This document shows, piece by piece, positions 25,565 through 36,600 of a DNA stretch of 64,000 nucleotides. Every line of letters begins with the position of its first letter. Positions within the stretch are counted from its first letter, which is position 1. The DNA comes from Halobacteriovoraceae bacterium. GTDB taxonomy: Bacteria > Bdellovibrionota > Bacteriovoracia > Bacteriovoracales > Bacteriovoracaceae. The notes under the pieces are model-generated. The model worked only from the letters and a program-made list of their open reading frames with translations. It was not told the DNA's origin and did not search any database. The stretch covers positions 62,001 to 126,000 of the forward strand of contig PAMZ01000013.1 in the NCBI GenBank assembly GCA_002707495.1, written 5' to 3'. Position numbers and translations under genes: made by a program.

Positions 25565-26344
25565 ATGAGATTTTGGAGTCTTATTGCAATAATTATTCTA
25601 TTTTCTTGTGGAAAAACAGAAGAAACCACTGAGGTCATCTCAACCGCTGAGGCTCAAGCCGAGGCATCTGATCGCTATTTTTCTTCCACTGAAAAATTTG
25701 TGGTGAATGTTTACTACGAGCCTGGTGCTGAGCCATTTGAAGGAAACACCTCTAGAGGTTTTCCTTATTGGAGAATATTAGAAGACAATCTAGAGGCTAT
25801 TTTTCAATACCGCTCCACAACACCAACCTTACAAGTCCCAAAAGAGCTATCTGAAATGAACCCTATTGATGCTCAAAACCAAACGAACTGGAATGCTGAG
25901 TCTGTTTATCAACTACATGAGAGAACTCAATCACCTTCAAAGCAGGCTGGAGAAGATCATTTCTATATCTACTTTCTAAAGGGAAATGCTGAGACAAGCA
26001 ATAACACTATAGGTTTTAGTATTAATGGTACTGCAGTCATAGCTATTTTCAAGGATGTCATCACCGCCTCTGGATCTCCAGCTGTTCAAAAATATACAGA
26101 ACAAAGTACCCTCGTACATGAAATGGGCCATGCCCTTGGACTTGTTAATAACGGAATTCCCATAGTTTCTAATCATCAAGACCCAGATAAAACGGCCCAT
26201 ACCTCAAATTCAGATTGTATTATGTATTGGCAAAATGAGGGTGCCAGTGACTTACGCCAATTCGTCCTGAATATAATCACTTCAGGTAATACAGTTATGT
26301 GGGGACCTGAGGTTTTAGAGGATGTTGAATCCATAAGTAAGTGA
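25565..26344 (+). CDS. Lipoprotein with metzincin-like motif, unusual third ligand
   Basis: A 259-residue lipoprotein (IIILFSCGKTEE, lipidated Cys at about residue 15). The motif HEMGHALGLVN (His185, Glu186, His189) is a metzincin-like zinc site whose third position is Asn195 instead of His or Asp. A Met-turn-like CIMYW lies about 30 residues later, and His/Asp residues in SNHQDPDKTAH could supply the missing ligand. It may be a divergent active protease or have altered metal binding. It is divergent from the TIGR02147 regulator, with a possible TATAAT at 25545-25550, and is followed after 19 bases by a rhodanese gene. Confidence 0.65.
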   Translation: MRFWSLIAIIILFSCGKTEETTEVISTAEAQAEASDRYFSSTEKFVVNVYYEPGAEPFEGNTSRGFPYWRILEDNLEAIFQYRSTTPTLQVPKELSEMNPIDAQNQTNWNAESVYQLHERTQSPSKQAGEDHFYIYFLKGNAETSNNTIGFSINGTAVIAIFKDVITASGSPAVQKYTEQSTLVHEMGHALGLVNNGIPIVSNHQDPDKTAHTSNSDCIMYWQNEGASDLRQFVLNIITSGNTVMWGPEVLEDVESISK

Positions 26345-26363
26345 GAAATAAAAGGAGTAGCGA

Positions 26364-26726
26364 ATGAGTTTTATTGATCAACTAGGCTTAACTTCCCAAG
26401 AGATAAAGCAAGATATTGATAAAGGAGATGGCGTTCTTATAGATGTACGGGAGCAAGAGGAAGTTGAAGAAGGCCACTTAGCAAAAACATATTGGCTAGC
26501 CTTAAGTGAACTCTCCCAAGCACCTGAAAAATTTCTTGAGGTGATTAAAAAGAATTTCAACTCAAAGAATTTATATCTCTATTGTAGGTCGGGAGGACGC
26601 TCTGGTCAGGCATGTGAATTTTTTAAAAGCCAAGGGCTCAATGCTTTCAATATTGGAGGTTTTGAAGAGCTGTCTCAAGAGTTTGATTCGAAAACGGGTG
26701 AATTGGATAATAGAAAAATAAGCTAG
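26364..26726 (+). CDS. Single-domain rhodanese (sulfurtransferase)
   Basis: A 120-residue rhodanese domain with no signal peptide, hence cytoplasmic. The catalytic loop is LYCRSGGRSGQA with Cys74 carrying the persulfide, and the entry motif VLIDVREQEEVEEGHL is typical. The loop has the six-residue CRSGGRS form common to small GlpE/PspE-like sulfurtransferases that move sulfane sulfur from thiosulfate or persulfides to acceptors. An AAGGAG Shine-Dalgarno precedes the ATG. It lies 19 bases after the metzincin-like lipoprotein and is likely in the same transcript, though a functional link is not evident. The stop codon lies inside the following hairpin. Confidence 0.85.
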   Translation: MSFIDQLGLTSQEIKQDIDKGDGVLIDVREQEEVEEGHLAKTYWLALSELSQAPEKFLEVIKKNFNSKNLYLYCRSGGRSGQACEFFKSQGLNAFNIGGFEELSQEFDSKTGELDNRKIS

Positions 26727-26749
26727 GCAAACTTCATTGTTCGCCTAGC
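26722..26749 (+). terminator. Hairpin at the end of the rhodanese gene
   Basis: GCTAGGCAAAC (26722-26732) pairs with GTTCGCCTAGC (26739-26749), eleven positions with one A-C mismatch and a 6-base loop. The stem includes the TAG stop. No T run follows, so it may be a weak terminator or an mRNA-stabilising hairpin. Confidence 0.5.
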
Positions 26750-26759
26750 CTATCATCAA

Positions 26760-26864
26760 TCAAAGCCTTGGAGTGGGAAGAACACACTTTAAGAGAGACA
26801 TGAAAATCTTGGGGGACATCATCTGAAAAAAGAAAAAAGATTTATTTAAACTCCAATGGCTCAT
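26760..26864 (-). CDS. Possible small protein, 34 residues
   Basis: A short ORF in the gap between the rhodanese and LysR genes. It has one of the best Shine-Dalgarno sequences in the window: AAAGGAGGA at 26879-26871, 6 bases before the ATG. The peptide begins MSHWSLNKSFFFFQMMSPK and ends VLPTPRL, hydrophobic in the first half with basic residues throughout. A possible promoter TTGATC-18-GCTAAT lies just upstream (26921-26892 on the minus strand). It is divergent from the LysR gene, in the position where a LysR target is often found. No homology can be judged at this length, so it may be spurious. Confidence 0.3.
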   Translation of the reverse strand: MSHWSLNKSFFFFQMMSPKIFMSLLKCVLPTPRL

Positions 26865-26958
26865 CGAATTTCCTCCTTTCGATAGAACTAAATTAGCAAA
26901 GTGAATCCCCCCTAAGATCAAGTTCAAGTCAGATTTTTGTCAATTCTAAAAACGCTTC

Positions 26959-26992
26959 GCGTCACCAAAGATTCCTATAATTACAGTGACGC
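26959..26992. promoter_or_regulatory. Palindrome upstream of the LysR gene, candidate operator
   Basis: GCGTCAC (26959-26965) and GTGACGC (26986-26992) are perfect 7-base inverted arms with 20 bases between, ending 28 bases before the LysR start. LysR proteins usually autoregulate through dyads of this kind, so this is the likely recognition site. It also lies upstream of the divergent small ORF. Confidence 0.5.
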
Positions 26993-27020
26993 TATAAGAA
27001 TTTTGAAATAAGTTATTTTT

Positions 27021-27851
27021 ATGTCTTTGGCCCTTGATGATTTAAAAAACTTTATAACGGTTACTGAAACTTTGAACGTGACTCGAGCGTCTGAAATTCT
27101 AGGAATGACTCAACCGGCGTTAAGTTACTCACTAAAGCGTCTAGAAAGAGAGTTTGGTACTGAGCTTTTTATACGGCTAAAAAATGGCGTCCAATTGACC
27201 AAAACTGGTGAGGAGTTTTATGCGAGAGCAAAAAAACTCATACTTCTCTGGGAAGACTCTAAAAAAATTTTTAAAGATGATACCGATTCCGAGGCTGAGT
27301 TTTCTATTGGCATTCATCCTTCAGTTGGACTATACAGCCTAGATAAGTTCCTCCCTCAAATTTTTGATATCTACCCAGGATTAAGCTTTAAATTGGTCCA
27401 CGGTTTATCTAGGGAAATGGCAAATAGAGTTATCAATTGGGAAGTCGATTTTGCTATTGTCATAAATCCCATTCAGCATCCTGATTTAGTCATTAAAGAG
27501 CTTGGTAAAGATACAGTCACTCTGTTTTCGACAGAAGAACCAAAGCCCAAATTGATATATGATCCCGCCTTAGCTCAGTCTGTCTTTATTCTTAAAAACT
27601 TAACCAAGGCAAAAATAGAACTTCGCGGACATATTCATTCAGGGAGTCTTGAAGTGATTGCCAAACTCGCCTCTCAGGGGCTTGGGTATGCCTTACTTCC
27701 GAGTAGAGTAGCCGCTAGCTACCCTAAACTTAAGTCTGTCGCTAATGCTCCCAAATTTAATGATAAGATATGTCTCGTCTACAGAAGAGAAAAACACAGT
27801 AATAGCATCAGCCAAGAGATTCTTAAGGCTATTCGAGAGGCTTTGATTTAA
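27021..27851 (+). CDS. LysR-family transcriptional regulator
   Basis: A 276-residue LysR-type regulator. The N-terminal winged helix-turn-helix is standard: LDDLKNFITVTETLNVTRASE then LGMTQPALSYSLKRLERE, with LTKTGEEFYARAKKLI in the linker helix. The C-terminal 190 residues form the periplasmic-binding-protein-like effector domain (FSIGIHPSVGLYSL, LEVIAKLASQGLGYALLPS). There is no obvious Shine-Dalgarno. The likely binding dyad lies at 26959-26992. The target is uncertain: the gene stands alone on its strand, with a small ORF divergent from it, and its 3' end overlaps the convergent DUF4442 gene by 23 bases. Confidence 0.9.
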   Translation: MSLALDDLKNFITVTETLNVTRASEILGMTQPALSYSLKRLEREFGTELFIRLKNGVQLTKTGEEFYARAKKLILLWEDSKKIFKDDTDSEAEFSIGIHPSVGLYSLDKFLPQIFDIYPGLSFKLVHGLSREMANRVINWEVDFAIVINPIQHPDLVIKELGKDTVTLFSTEEPKPKLIYDPALAQSVFILKNLTKAKIELRGHIHSGSLEVIAKLASQGLGYALLPSRVAASYPKLKSVANAPKFNDKICLVYRREKHSNSISQEILKAIREALI

Positions 27852-28317
27852 ACCTCTCTTTGGCATCTTTTCTTCTGACATAAAGATACTTTTTCATCCT
27901 GGCAACAGTTTCCCCATTTTCATCAGTAACTTCACATTGAAAAACTGGTTTCACACTAAATTGCTCTAGCGCTTCTTCTTTTATTTCTTCGACTCTATCC
28001 AGTGGCATTTTGAAATGTGCAGTTACTGTACCCCTACCTGGTTTTACAAATTCAATTTCAGCGGCTTGATCCCATACAATATGGTCTTGTTTTAAATGAT
28101 GTAAAAGCATGAACATAAAAAAAGGATCACACATGCTATATAGAGAACCTCCAAAATGAACGCCAACATAATTACTATTGAGAGGAGTTAACTTCATTTG
28201 GACTTCTATTTCAGAGAGGTCTTCAGAAATCGAACTGACTTTAATTCCTGCTCCCAAATAAGGAGGCCAGAATCTCATAGCCTTCAAAATAGTTTTAATA
28301 TTTAATTTACGCCACAT
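27829..28317 (-). CDS. DUF4442 hotdog-fold protein (PaaI-like thioesterase relative)
   Basis: A 162-residue hotdog-fold protein of the DUF4442 group. The characteristic parts are MRFWPPYLGAGIKV at the start and LTPLNSNYVGVHFGGSLYSM, where the N-x-x-G-x-x-(H/F)-G-G-x-x-x-x-x segment corresponds to the catalytic helix region of PaaI-type acyl-CoA thioesterases. AEIEFVKPGRGTVTAHF is the second typical strand pair. A thioesterase activity on some acyl-CoA is plausible but not shown for the family. Its 3' end overlaps the convergent LysR gene by 23 bases. It lies 12 bases after pbpC on the same strand and may be the last gene of that operon. Confidence 0.75.
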   Translation of the reverse strand: MWRKLNIKTILKAMRFWPPYLGAGIKVSSISEDLSEIEVQMKLTPLNSNYVGVHFGGSLYSMCDPFFMFMLLHHLKQDHIVWDQAAEIEFVKPGRGTVTAHFKMPLDRVEEIKEEALEQFSVKPVFQCEVTDENGETVARMKKYLYVRRKDAKERFKSKPLE

Positions 28318-28329
28318 TATAAAACCCTG

Positions 28330-30618
28330 CTACTTAACTCTAATAACTCTTCGACTCATTCTACCAGATTCATCAATAACTCGAAGTAAATAATTTCCTC
28401 GGGCCAAATTAACTGTAAAGAGTGCCCCAGGTCGACTCTTTCCCAAGAGTCTATCTTCCAAATACCAGCTTAACTCTTTCGAACTCACACTTGCTCTTGC
28501 TTGAAGTGGTATCAAAGCCAATTTTCCCTCTTCTCTTATATAAGTGAACCCTCTTTTGGGAGATATGATTTCTGGAGCATCGCCTAAGTTTTGACTTACA
28601 AGCTGATTTTTACAAACTGGATGATAGTCTGGTGGAAGTTTTAATACTATCCCGTAATCTTGATATAAATCTCTCGTCTCAGATGAGAAAAACTCAAAGA
28701 CCTTAGAAATCGTTGGTCCAGAATATTTTGGACAAACTCGTAGACCACTATCCCTTGCAACAAAAATTCTTTTGTGAATATCGCATTTTTTGATAGGTGA
28801 TTTACCCGGCCAAAAAGTTGATTTCGTAGTTACATCACAATCTTGATTTGGCAGGTGGCCTGAAATTGAGCAGACTTCTACTTCTGTCAAATTTTTATGA
28901 TAAAGATGTTTGAGATCAAAGTCCTTTAAAGACTTACTCTCTGAACGCAGAAAATCTACGAATTGAAAAAATAAAGGGGCTGCAGAAATTGATCCAACAA
29001 GGTAGGGGTTTGATTTGGAAGTAAAATCTCCCACCCAAGTCACTATCGTATATTTTTGCCAAATTCCCACCGACCATGCATCTCTGAATCCGAAAGAAGT
29101 ACCCGTTTTCCAATAGACTTCTCCATTTTGTTGACTAAAAGCTTGCGAGTTTTGATACCGCGGTCTTGGATTTTTCATCAAAATCCCCTTCACCATCACG
29201 CTCGCCTCTTCCGAGAGGATTGAGATAGTATCTCTTTGAACCCCCTGTTCCAATATCAGATTTTTAAATTCACCATTATTGGCCAAAGCCGTATATAATT
29301 CTCCCAATTGCCATGCATTGACCTCTAGAGCTCCAAGCGCAATTGAACTTCCATAATGACCTCTCCCTTTGTTAAGAGGATAAACTAAGTCTAGAAATGA
29401 ATAAACACCGTCTTGGCTTCTTTGCAGTTCATTATTAACAAAAACAGCGGGAATATTTCTCGAAGTTATAAGTGCATCCTCTAGTGTAAGAGGTCCCCTA
29501 TACCTACGATCATAATTTTCCGGAGTTCTATAAGGCAAAGGACTGTCAAAAAGAATTGATTTTGGATGATAAAGTCCCTTTTGAAAGGAAAGGCCATATA
29601 TAAATGGTTTGAGCGTTGATCCTGGAGATCGTTTGGAAGTAAGACCATCAACTTGACCGTGGATTTTATCATTAAAGAAGTTTGCCGAACCAATATAGCT
29701 TAAAATTTCACCAGACTCGTTATCAATGACCATTGAGGCTGCATTATATATACCCACAGAATTTTGATTCTTTATATAACGTGCAAGTATTTGCTCTAAA
29801 TGATTCTGCCAGTCGAGATCTAAAGTTGTGATGATTTTTTTTCTTTCACTATCAATTAAAATTTGCCGTGTCGCATGAGGAGCAAAAAATGGTCTTTCGT
29901 TATAAATTCTCAATTTCTTCAATAACTGGCTTGATTCATCAAAACTCAATTGAGGATAGAGAAGTCCCCATCCCACTTTAAAATCTTTCCAACGATTTAG
30001 ATGAAAACTTCGAATGAGATAAGGTCTTTGGGGAAGTAAAGTTAAAAAATTAAACTCGTCTCTGGTTAACTCACTCCCCGACTTTCTAAAATAATAAAGA
30101 GAGGCTGTTTCAAACCCCTCTATATTTTTTCCCATGGGAATCAGATTGAGATAAGACTCCAAGATTGAGCTTTTTTGCATAATAAACTCTAGCCAAAAAG
30201 CAGCAAAAATTTGCTTAAGTTTTCCCAACGGACTTCTTGTATTAAGTCCATAGTAAAGACGCGCAAGCTGCATACTTATCGTCGATGCCCCTCTTTTATT
30301 TCTTCCTGTTATTAAATAATCAAAAGTGGCAGAGGCAAGTGAGACTGGATTTACACCAGGGTGGTAAAAAAAATATCTATCTTCTTTCTTCAAAATGAAA
30401 TCACGATACGAAGGCTCTACCTCACCAAGTTTTTGCCAATAGCGAAACTTATCGTCACCAGTTAGCTCCATACTTAGGAGTCTGCCTTTTCTATCTAACA
30501 CGACCCTAGAGGTATCTAGATCTAAATGAAAATCTAAAAAGAAAAACCCTCCTCCCAAAGTCAAAACAATAAGGAGGGTTATCTTTATAAAAAATTTATG
30601 GCTCAACTGTAATTTCAT
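28330..30618 (-). CDS. pbpC: Penicillin-binding protein 1C
   Basis: A 762-residue bifunctional peptidoglycan synthase of the PBP1C type, anchored by one N-terminal membrane helix (ITLLIVLTLGGGFFF). The glycosyltransferase domain has the catalytic Glu in LKKEDRYFFYHPGV, then RGASTISMQLARL. The transpeptidase has Ser334 in SPGSTLKPF, SRN in TSRNIPAV and KTGT in WKTGTSFGFRD. The last 90 residues (KELSWYLEDRLLG...GNYLLRVIDESG) form the BiPBP_C domain special to PBP1C. The family usually travels with a bacterial alpha-2-macroglobulin, and here the gene overlaps that gene by 23 bases. The pair is thought to repair the wall after protease or envelope attack. Confidence 0.92.
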   Translation of the reverse strand: MKLQLSHKFFIKITLLIVLTLGGGFFFLDFHLDLDTSRVVLDRKGRLLSMELTGDDKFRYWQKLGEVEPSYRDFILKKEDRYFFYHPGVNPVSLASATFDYLITGRNKRGASTISMQLARLYYGLNTRSPLGKLKQIFAAFWLEFIMQKSSILESYLNLIPMGKNIEGFETASLYYFRKSGSELTRDEFNFLTLLPQRPYLIRSFHLNRWKDFKVGWGLLYPQLSFDESSQLLKKLRIYNERPFFAPHATRQILIDSERKKIITTLDLDWQNHLEQILARYIKNQNSVGIYNAASMVIDNESGEILSYIGSANFFNDKIHGQVDGLTSKRSPGSTLKPFIYGLSFQKGLYHPKSILFDSPLPYRTPENYDRRYRGPLTLEDALITSRNIPAVFVNNELQRSQDGVYSFLDLVYPLNKGRGHYGSSIALGALEVNAWQLGELYTALANNGEFKNLILEQGVQRDTISILSEEASVMVKGILMKNPRPRYQNSQAFSQQNGEVYWKTGTSFGFRDAWSVGIWQKYTIVTWVGDFTSKSNPYLVGSISAAPLFFQFVDFLRSESKSLKDFDLKHLYHKNLTEVEVCSISGHLPNQDCDVTTKSTFWPGKSPIKKCDIHKRIFVARDSGLRVCPKYSGPTISKVFEFFSSETRDLYQDYGIVLKLPPDYHPVCKNQLVSQNLGDAPEIISPKRGFTYIREEGKLALIPLQARASVSSKELSWYLEDRLLGKSRPGALFTVNLARGNYLLRVIDESGRMSRRVIRVK

Positions 30619-33600
30619 CCACTCGAGTCAAAGCACTCTCAATCGTTTTATACATATTCTCAGCGTAGGTTGGTGGGATCTTAAATTTTCCAGGTGCCAC
30701 TGCTTTGATACGATAATAAAACTTCCTCACAGATGTACTAATACTTGAATATACAATAATTCTATCTTCTCTTTGATCTGTGAATTCAGTTTGCAAAGAA
30801 GATTTATCCTTATCATCGGACTGCCATTGTAAATCAAAGCCTCCTGGAAGAAGATCTACTATAACTGCATTTCTAATTTCTCGGTCTCCTTGCACTGACA
30901 GTTCGACCATGACTTCCTCTCCGACTTTTAAACTTTTTAGCTCATTTCCATCGAGATCTAGCATTCTCTTATTAATTTGTATGCCATTTTGATAGTTCTT
31001 CATCTGCAAGGGAAAACCAGCAATATTGACATTTAAAAGAGCAAAAGTTTTTTGGGGAAGATCTATCGCCAAATTTTTAATCTGTTTTCGTCTCGATTGC
31101 GGAAGTTTTTGAAGCTGTGAAATCTTTAATTTTCGCTCTTCTTTGCCAAAATCAACATCGACTGTGGCATCTATCTTATTTCCTTTAGCCAAAGAAGCAA
31201 GGCTTAAAAGAGCTTGTCCACTCCAAAGGGCACTTGCTCCATATTTTTTCGTAGACTCCACCATCGTTTCAACAAGTTCTGGCATGACCTTATTTGCCCG
31301 ATTAGGAAAGTACTGATAAAGAATTCCTAAATAGGCCCTCTCAAATGAGGACGAAAAATAGCCATAGGAGTACTGGAAGTTGTACCGACCACGAGACTTC
31401 TCTACTCTCTCTATAAATTCCATAGCTTTTCTTTCGTTTTTTAGAATTTTATAGATTGCGGCTAGATATAAATTAACGAAAATATCATCGGAGTCTGTCT
31501 GTTCTAAAAGTTTTGCATTGGCCCCTACCTGAATTTCATTTAAACTTTGAATATAGAGCGCATAAGCGCGACTTCTATTATTTGTTCCTTGTGCAACTTC
31601 ACCTATATACATCATAAGTCTCTCGAAAAGCCTCTTGTTATAGAAGTAACCATTAGCCTTAGAAACGGTGAGAAAATGGGCGATATAGAGATTCAAGTAA
31701 TCACTACCCACGGGGTTTCCGACGTAGAGAGATATTCCCCCTTTATCATTTTGTCGCTGCAAAAGAAGGTTATTGGTTCTTCTTAAGAATTCCTCTCTTT
31801 GCAGTGGGCTTTTTTCTATTATATTTTCTGGCAATACCGCATAAGGAATGGCCTTGGAAGTAATTTGTTCAGAGCAGCCGTAGGGATAACTTGCTAGGTA
31901 TCTAAGATTTCCTTTTAGAAGTGCAAAAAGTCCCTCATGAAGATCAATTTCGAAGTCAAAAAATTCCGAATGAAAATCGACGTCATCCATTTTAATCTTA
32001 TATTCACCGTCAGTTAATACGTATTGCCAATTACGATTGACCCTAGGAATGAGTGGTCTAATACTTACTCCCTCTTTGTATTGAGAAGAATACTCACCTG
32101 AATTGGCTTCAATTACAATATTTGTATTTCCTAGGGCATCATTTGCTTTTAACTTAAAAGTCACAACCTCATCTTGAGACCTCTTAATTTTAACTTTCTT
32201 TGAACTTTCTCCTAAAACCTTATAACCCTCATCTGTTTTAAGGTGGACTGTTACTTGATCTGTTGAAGAACTTCCCCCATCCTTTGAGTCAATATTATTG
32301 GCTATTGCGGCAGAAAGCACGAACTCATCTCCGGGAGAGCTAAAGGTGGGAAGTGTTGGAGTGATAATTAAATCATCTCTAGAAATAATACTCCCCTTTT
32401 TTACCCCGACAGATTTTTGATCAACAAAAACGGCATGCCAAGAAAGCTCTCCATTAAAATGAAAAGGCACATTAAAATTATATTCTCTCCAAGAAGAATC
32501 TGCATCAATCACATCCGACCAAAAAGCAACTGCCTTTGTGAATTTTCTTTTAAAGGGGTTTAAGTTTTTACTCATCAAATCACCCTCTCCACCTCCAGCT
32601 GCAAAAGCCTGTCTTACGGCATCTATATCTGGCAAAATGAGTGAAAAAATTTGATAGGTACTTACTCTTAAGGCCTGTTTTTTATAAAACTCTCTTAGAG
32701 GGCTTGGAGTTTTGTAGTTTGCGAGTTGATGTATTCCTTTATCAACAGCATAAATGATTATTTTACCAGGATTTTGTGCTCTATAGCGAACTGAGACTTG
32801 ATCCCCAGGTTTTATAAGACTCTCAGTTTCGATTTCAATATTGTGAATGAGCTTAGACTTATCTAACGTAAAAGGCACCACAGCGTAACTGAATGGCGAG
32901 GTAAAAACTTTCTTAGAATTTAAATCTCTGAGAAGTGATACGTTTACGTAGCCATTCCCCTCAAGCTCTTTTGGTACTCGAATATTGATAATGCTGGTTT
33001 CTCGATCTAGTTTAAACCATTTTGCAGCATAAACCTTTTCTTTTTCAATCGTCACTAATCCGACTCCGGTGTAGGGAGCTTTGAGTGAAATTTGAATATT
33101 TTCACCTGACACAAAATCGCTCTTATTCAATGTCATTTTCAATTCATTATTTCGATAGAGCGAGCGAGCAAGGTCTGCCTCACCAACAACACTGTACTCA
33201 AATGAGTTTAGTTTGTGACCTTTTTCATTTCTGATTTCTACAATATAATCTCCAACTTTAGAATTATCTAAATCGTACTTGAGCATTGTAGAAGGAATCG
33301 TTAGGGATTCTTTTTTAAATAATTTTGGCTCTTTAATATCTTGATAAGCATAAGTATGATCTGCTTGCTTCACCAACGCATTTTGATATTTCTTTTCATA
33401 GATAACTAAATCAATTTTGGCCTCTCTACTTTGATGATCATTTCCAACGGCAACCAGGCTAACCGCTACTTTAGAACTCGTAGACACATACCTTAAGTTC
33501 CCAAGCGGCTTCATACCTACTAAAAATTCATGAGGTGAAATCATGATACTTTTTTCCGTCACAACACTACGCCCTCCAGCCTTCATAAACCCCTCTGACC

Positions 33601-36600
33601 TAATAGTTAAGTTAAAGGTATTTTCGGCGTATTTATTCAAATCGATTTGATATTCAGCTCTCCCTTGTTCATCAGTTTTAATTGACTTGAGACTCTCAGA
33701 AATAGACTTTTCTAAAATAGTTTCATCGTAAAAAGAAAAGCTCGGGAACTTATAGAGAGAAATACTTCGGGGTGAGAGGATCATCGTAGACCGAATTTCA
33801 TTTCCTACAGCTGGTGTGCCGAAAAGGTTTCTTAGGCTGATATTAGATTTCAAATTTTGTGGCGAAACCCATAGCCTCTGTTGTCCCTTATTAAAGCTTG
33901 ATGAAATCTTCATCTTATCTGGCAAAAACTCTTGAATCTTAAGTGTAAGAGATCCGAGATTCTTTTTATAAGTTCGATTGCCTTTTAAACTTGAGCGAGT
34001 CTCGTATGCAGAAACATTTACTGTGTAGGTACCTGTCGGTGCCGCGTAAGAGAGATCAAAGTCGACAGTATTGACTCCGAAATGCTGGATTTTCTGATCT
34101 TGAGTCAAAAAGATTTTACCTCGAGCATCTCTGATCTCAATATTAACCAGCTCCCCTTCATGTCGCTTTGACCACTCAGAGTCCTTAAAGATGAAGGCTA
34201 AGTGTCCAGATTCACCAGGTCGATAGAGCTGCCTATCAGAAAATATCGAGACTCTTAATTTTTTCTCAAAGGAATACTCCCCTGCAACTTCAAATCTTGA
34301 AAAATCAACTGACTGATCTCTATTATTTTTGGCAACATATAGTACATCTTGCCCTCGAGTCAGAAGATAGCCAGTCACGTCCTTCCCAAATCTTTTAGGA
34401 AGGTCAAACTCTCCAAGTGTGCCAGTGACACCCAGAGTTCTTGTTTCTCCATTGATTCTTATTTCTTGAATGGCAACGCCTCTTAAAGGTGATCTAGAGG
34501 TTTGAGAGGCTACATAAACTGTCTGATTCCCGTCTGAAGCCTTTTTAATAATATAGGCCATATCGGATAGGATAAATAATTGCGAGTCCTTTTCTTGACC
34601 TTTTGAATCGTAGAGCGTGACAAAGAAAATCCCAAAATCGAGTTTGCCACCAGAGCGATTATTTAAATACCGGCTAAAATCAAAGTCAGCATAAGTTCCC
34701 TTTTTTTGACGGGATCCAAAGTAGACTTCATCATTGTACTCGTCAGTAATCCTATCCTCTTTAAAACTATAATGCCTAAAGTAAGGTCTCTTTTTGTCAG
34801 GAGATGAAAGTGATAGAAAGTGTTGAATTTGGTGAGCTTTAAGTTGCCTAACACGAATTTTAGCTTTGGAAACTCCACGACCGTAAACACTAATTTTTCT
34901 CTGACCGTTTAAACTTAGAATCGACCCATCATTGGCAAACTTTAAGATCTTAGGGAAGGCCTGAGCTTTAGAGTATTCAATTTTATTAAACTCTAGTTCA
35001 AATCCATCTATCGTTTTCAGCCCTGCCCTTAGTTCCAATTTATAAGTCTCACCAACGATAGGTTCCACTACAATTTCATGCTTTGTTTCGTCAATAATCT
35101 TTTCTGATTTGAACTTATAGGGAACATCGACTTCCAAAATCATCATAGGGTGATAACTCCAATTCCCGCTTTCTTTCATAGGGCAATTGAGTCGGAGTTT
35201 GAGATAATTCTTATTATAAACAGCATCAAAACAACTGGAAGCACTCTCTCCAAAATGAGAGATCAATGTTTGATACTCCTCCTTTGTATAATGCATTTTA
35301 ATTCGAGTTATTGAGAAAAAATCCCGAATCACGTCCTCTCGAATACGAGTGTTTGATGTGATTTTTATCGAGTGATAAGGCTCATCGTTCTCATCATTTC
35401 TGACTTTGATTTTTTCAAGGTCAATATTTAAAAATGAAAACTTGGAAGGGATACTAATTTTTGCCGTCTCTCTTTTGGGAGAAGACTTTTTGGAAAATGG
35501 TGAAACAACACCTTCTTTTAAAACATATTTAATTTGCTGGGGCTGCGTTCCAAGTTTTAAGCTCTCAGAGTGTAAGTAAAACTTCTTTTTGGCATCGCCT
35601 TCGAAGACTTCTGACTTCAAAAGTTTTATAATTGTTCCTTGGCGATCTTTTAGCTGAAACTCGCTAAAATGTTCGACAGATGCCTTTTCTAAAGGATAAT
35701 TTGATCGAAGAGCAATAACAGCCTTTTTCTCATCGCTATTTTTTGGGTTTACATAAAATCTTTTCGAGTCAATCCAGACTTTAACTGGTTTAGTTTTAAA
35801 GGTGTATACGAGTTCACTAAGTTCAATATTCTTTCTTAGATCCTGATTCTTAATTTTAACGGTATATTCTTGGTCTGTGAGCCAATGATCAGAAGGCATA
35901 AAACGATACAAACTCTCATTTACTTTTTCCCAGTCTCCTTTCGTCACTGGGAAGACCTCGAAAAGCTCCTCTGGTTTAGCCTTCGAGTTTAATAGATAAG
36001 GATTTTCTGAAAAATAAAGACTTACTGGATATATAGTTGTTCTTAGTTCACCATTTATCATTTCAAATTTGGGAGTGGAAGGAGCTGTAAAGTGCACATT
36101 AATTTTCTTTACCTGGTCTTGGACCGTTTGAGATGATTTTTGAGAAGCGTCAGTAAGGACCTTAGTTCTTGGTTTAAACTCCACCAAAAATTTAGCAGCT
36201 CCAAAAAGACAGAGATAGACTACCAAAGCGATTGAAGTTTGCTTCTTGTGACCGATAGCGTACTGAATTCCCTCACTCACCTTTTTCATCCAAAGAGGTT
36301 TTTGATATTTTCCAAATAGCTGAACAAGAATTTTCGTTACGAGTCCCCAAAGACCGAGAAGACTTAATGCTGTGACTTTAAGATGAGCCAAAATCAAAAG
36401 AAAGAGGATTCGGTTAGAGTACTCTAAAAGCTCACTCTCCCAACTCATTAAATAGGCAACTTCATTACGTATTTTTATGACTATTAACAAGAAAGAGAAA
36501 AGAGAGATAATAATGGGAAAGGCTAATTTAGCGTTTGAGTTTTCTTTCCAATTTTTAAGGTCAGAATAACCGATTAATAAAAGCCCGAGGAAAAAGAAGG

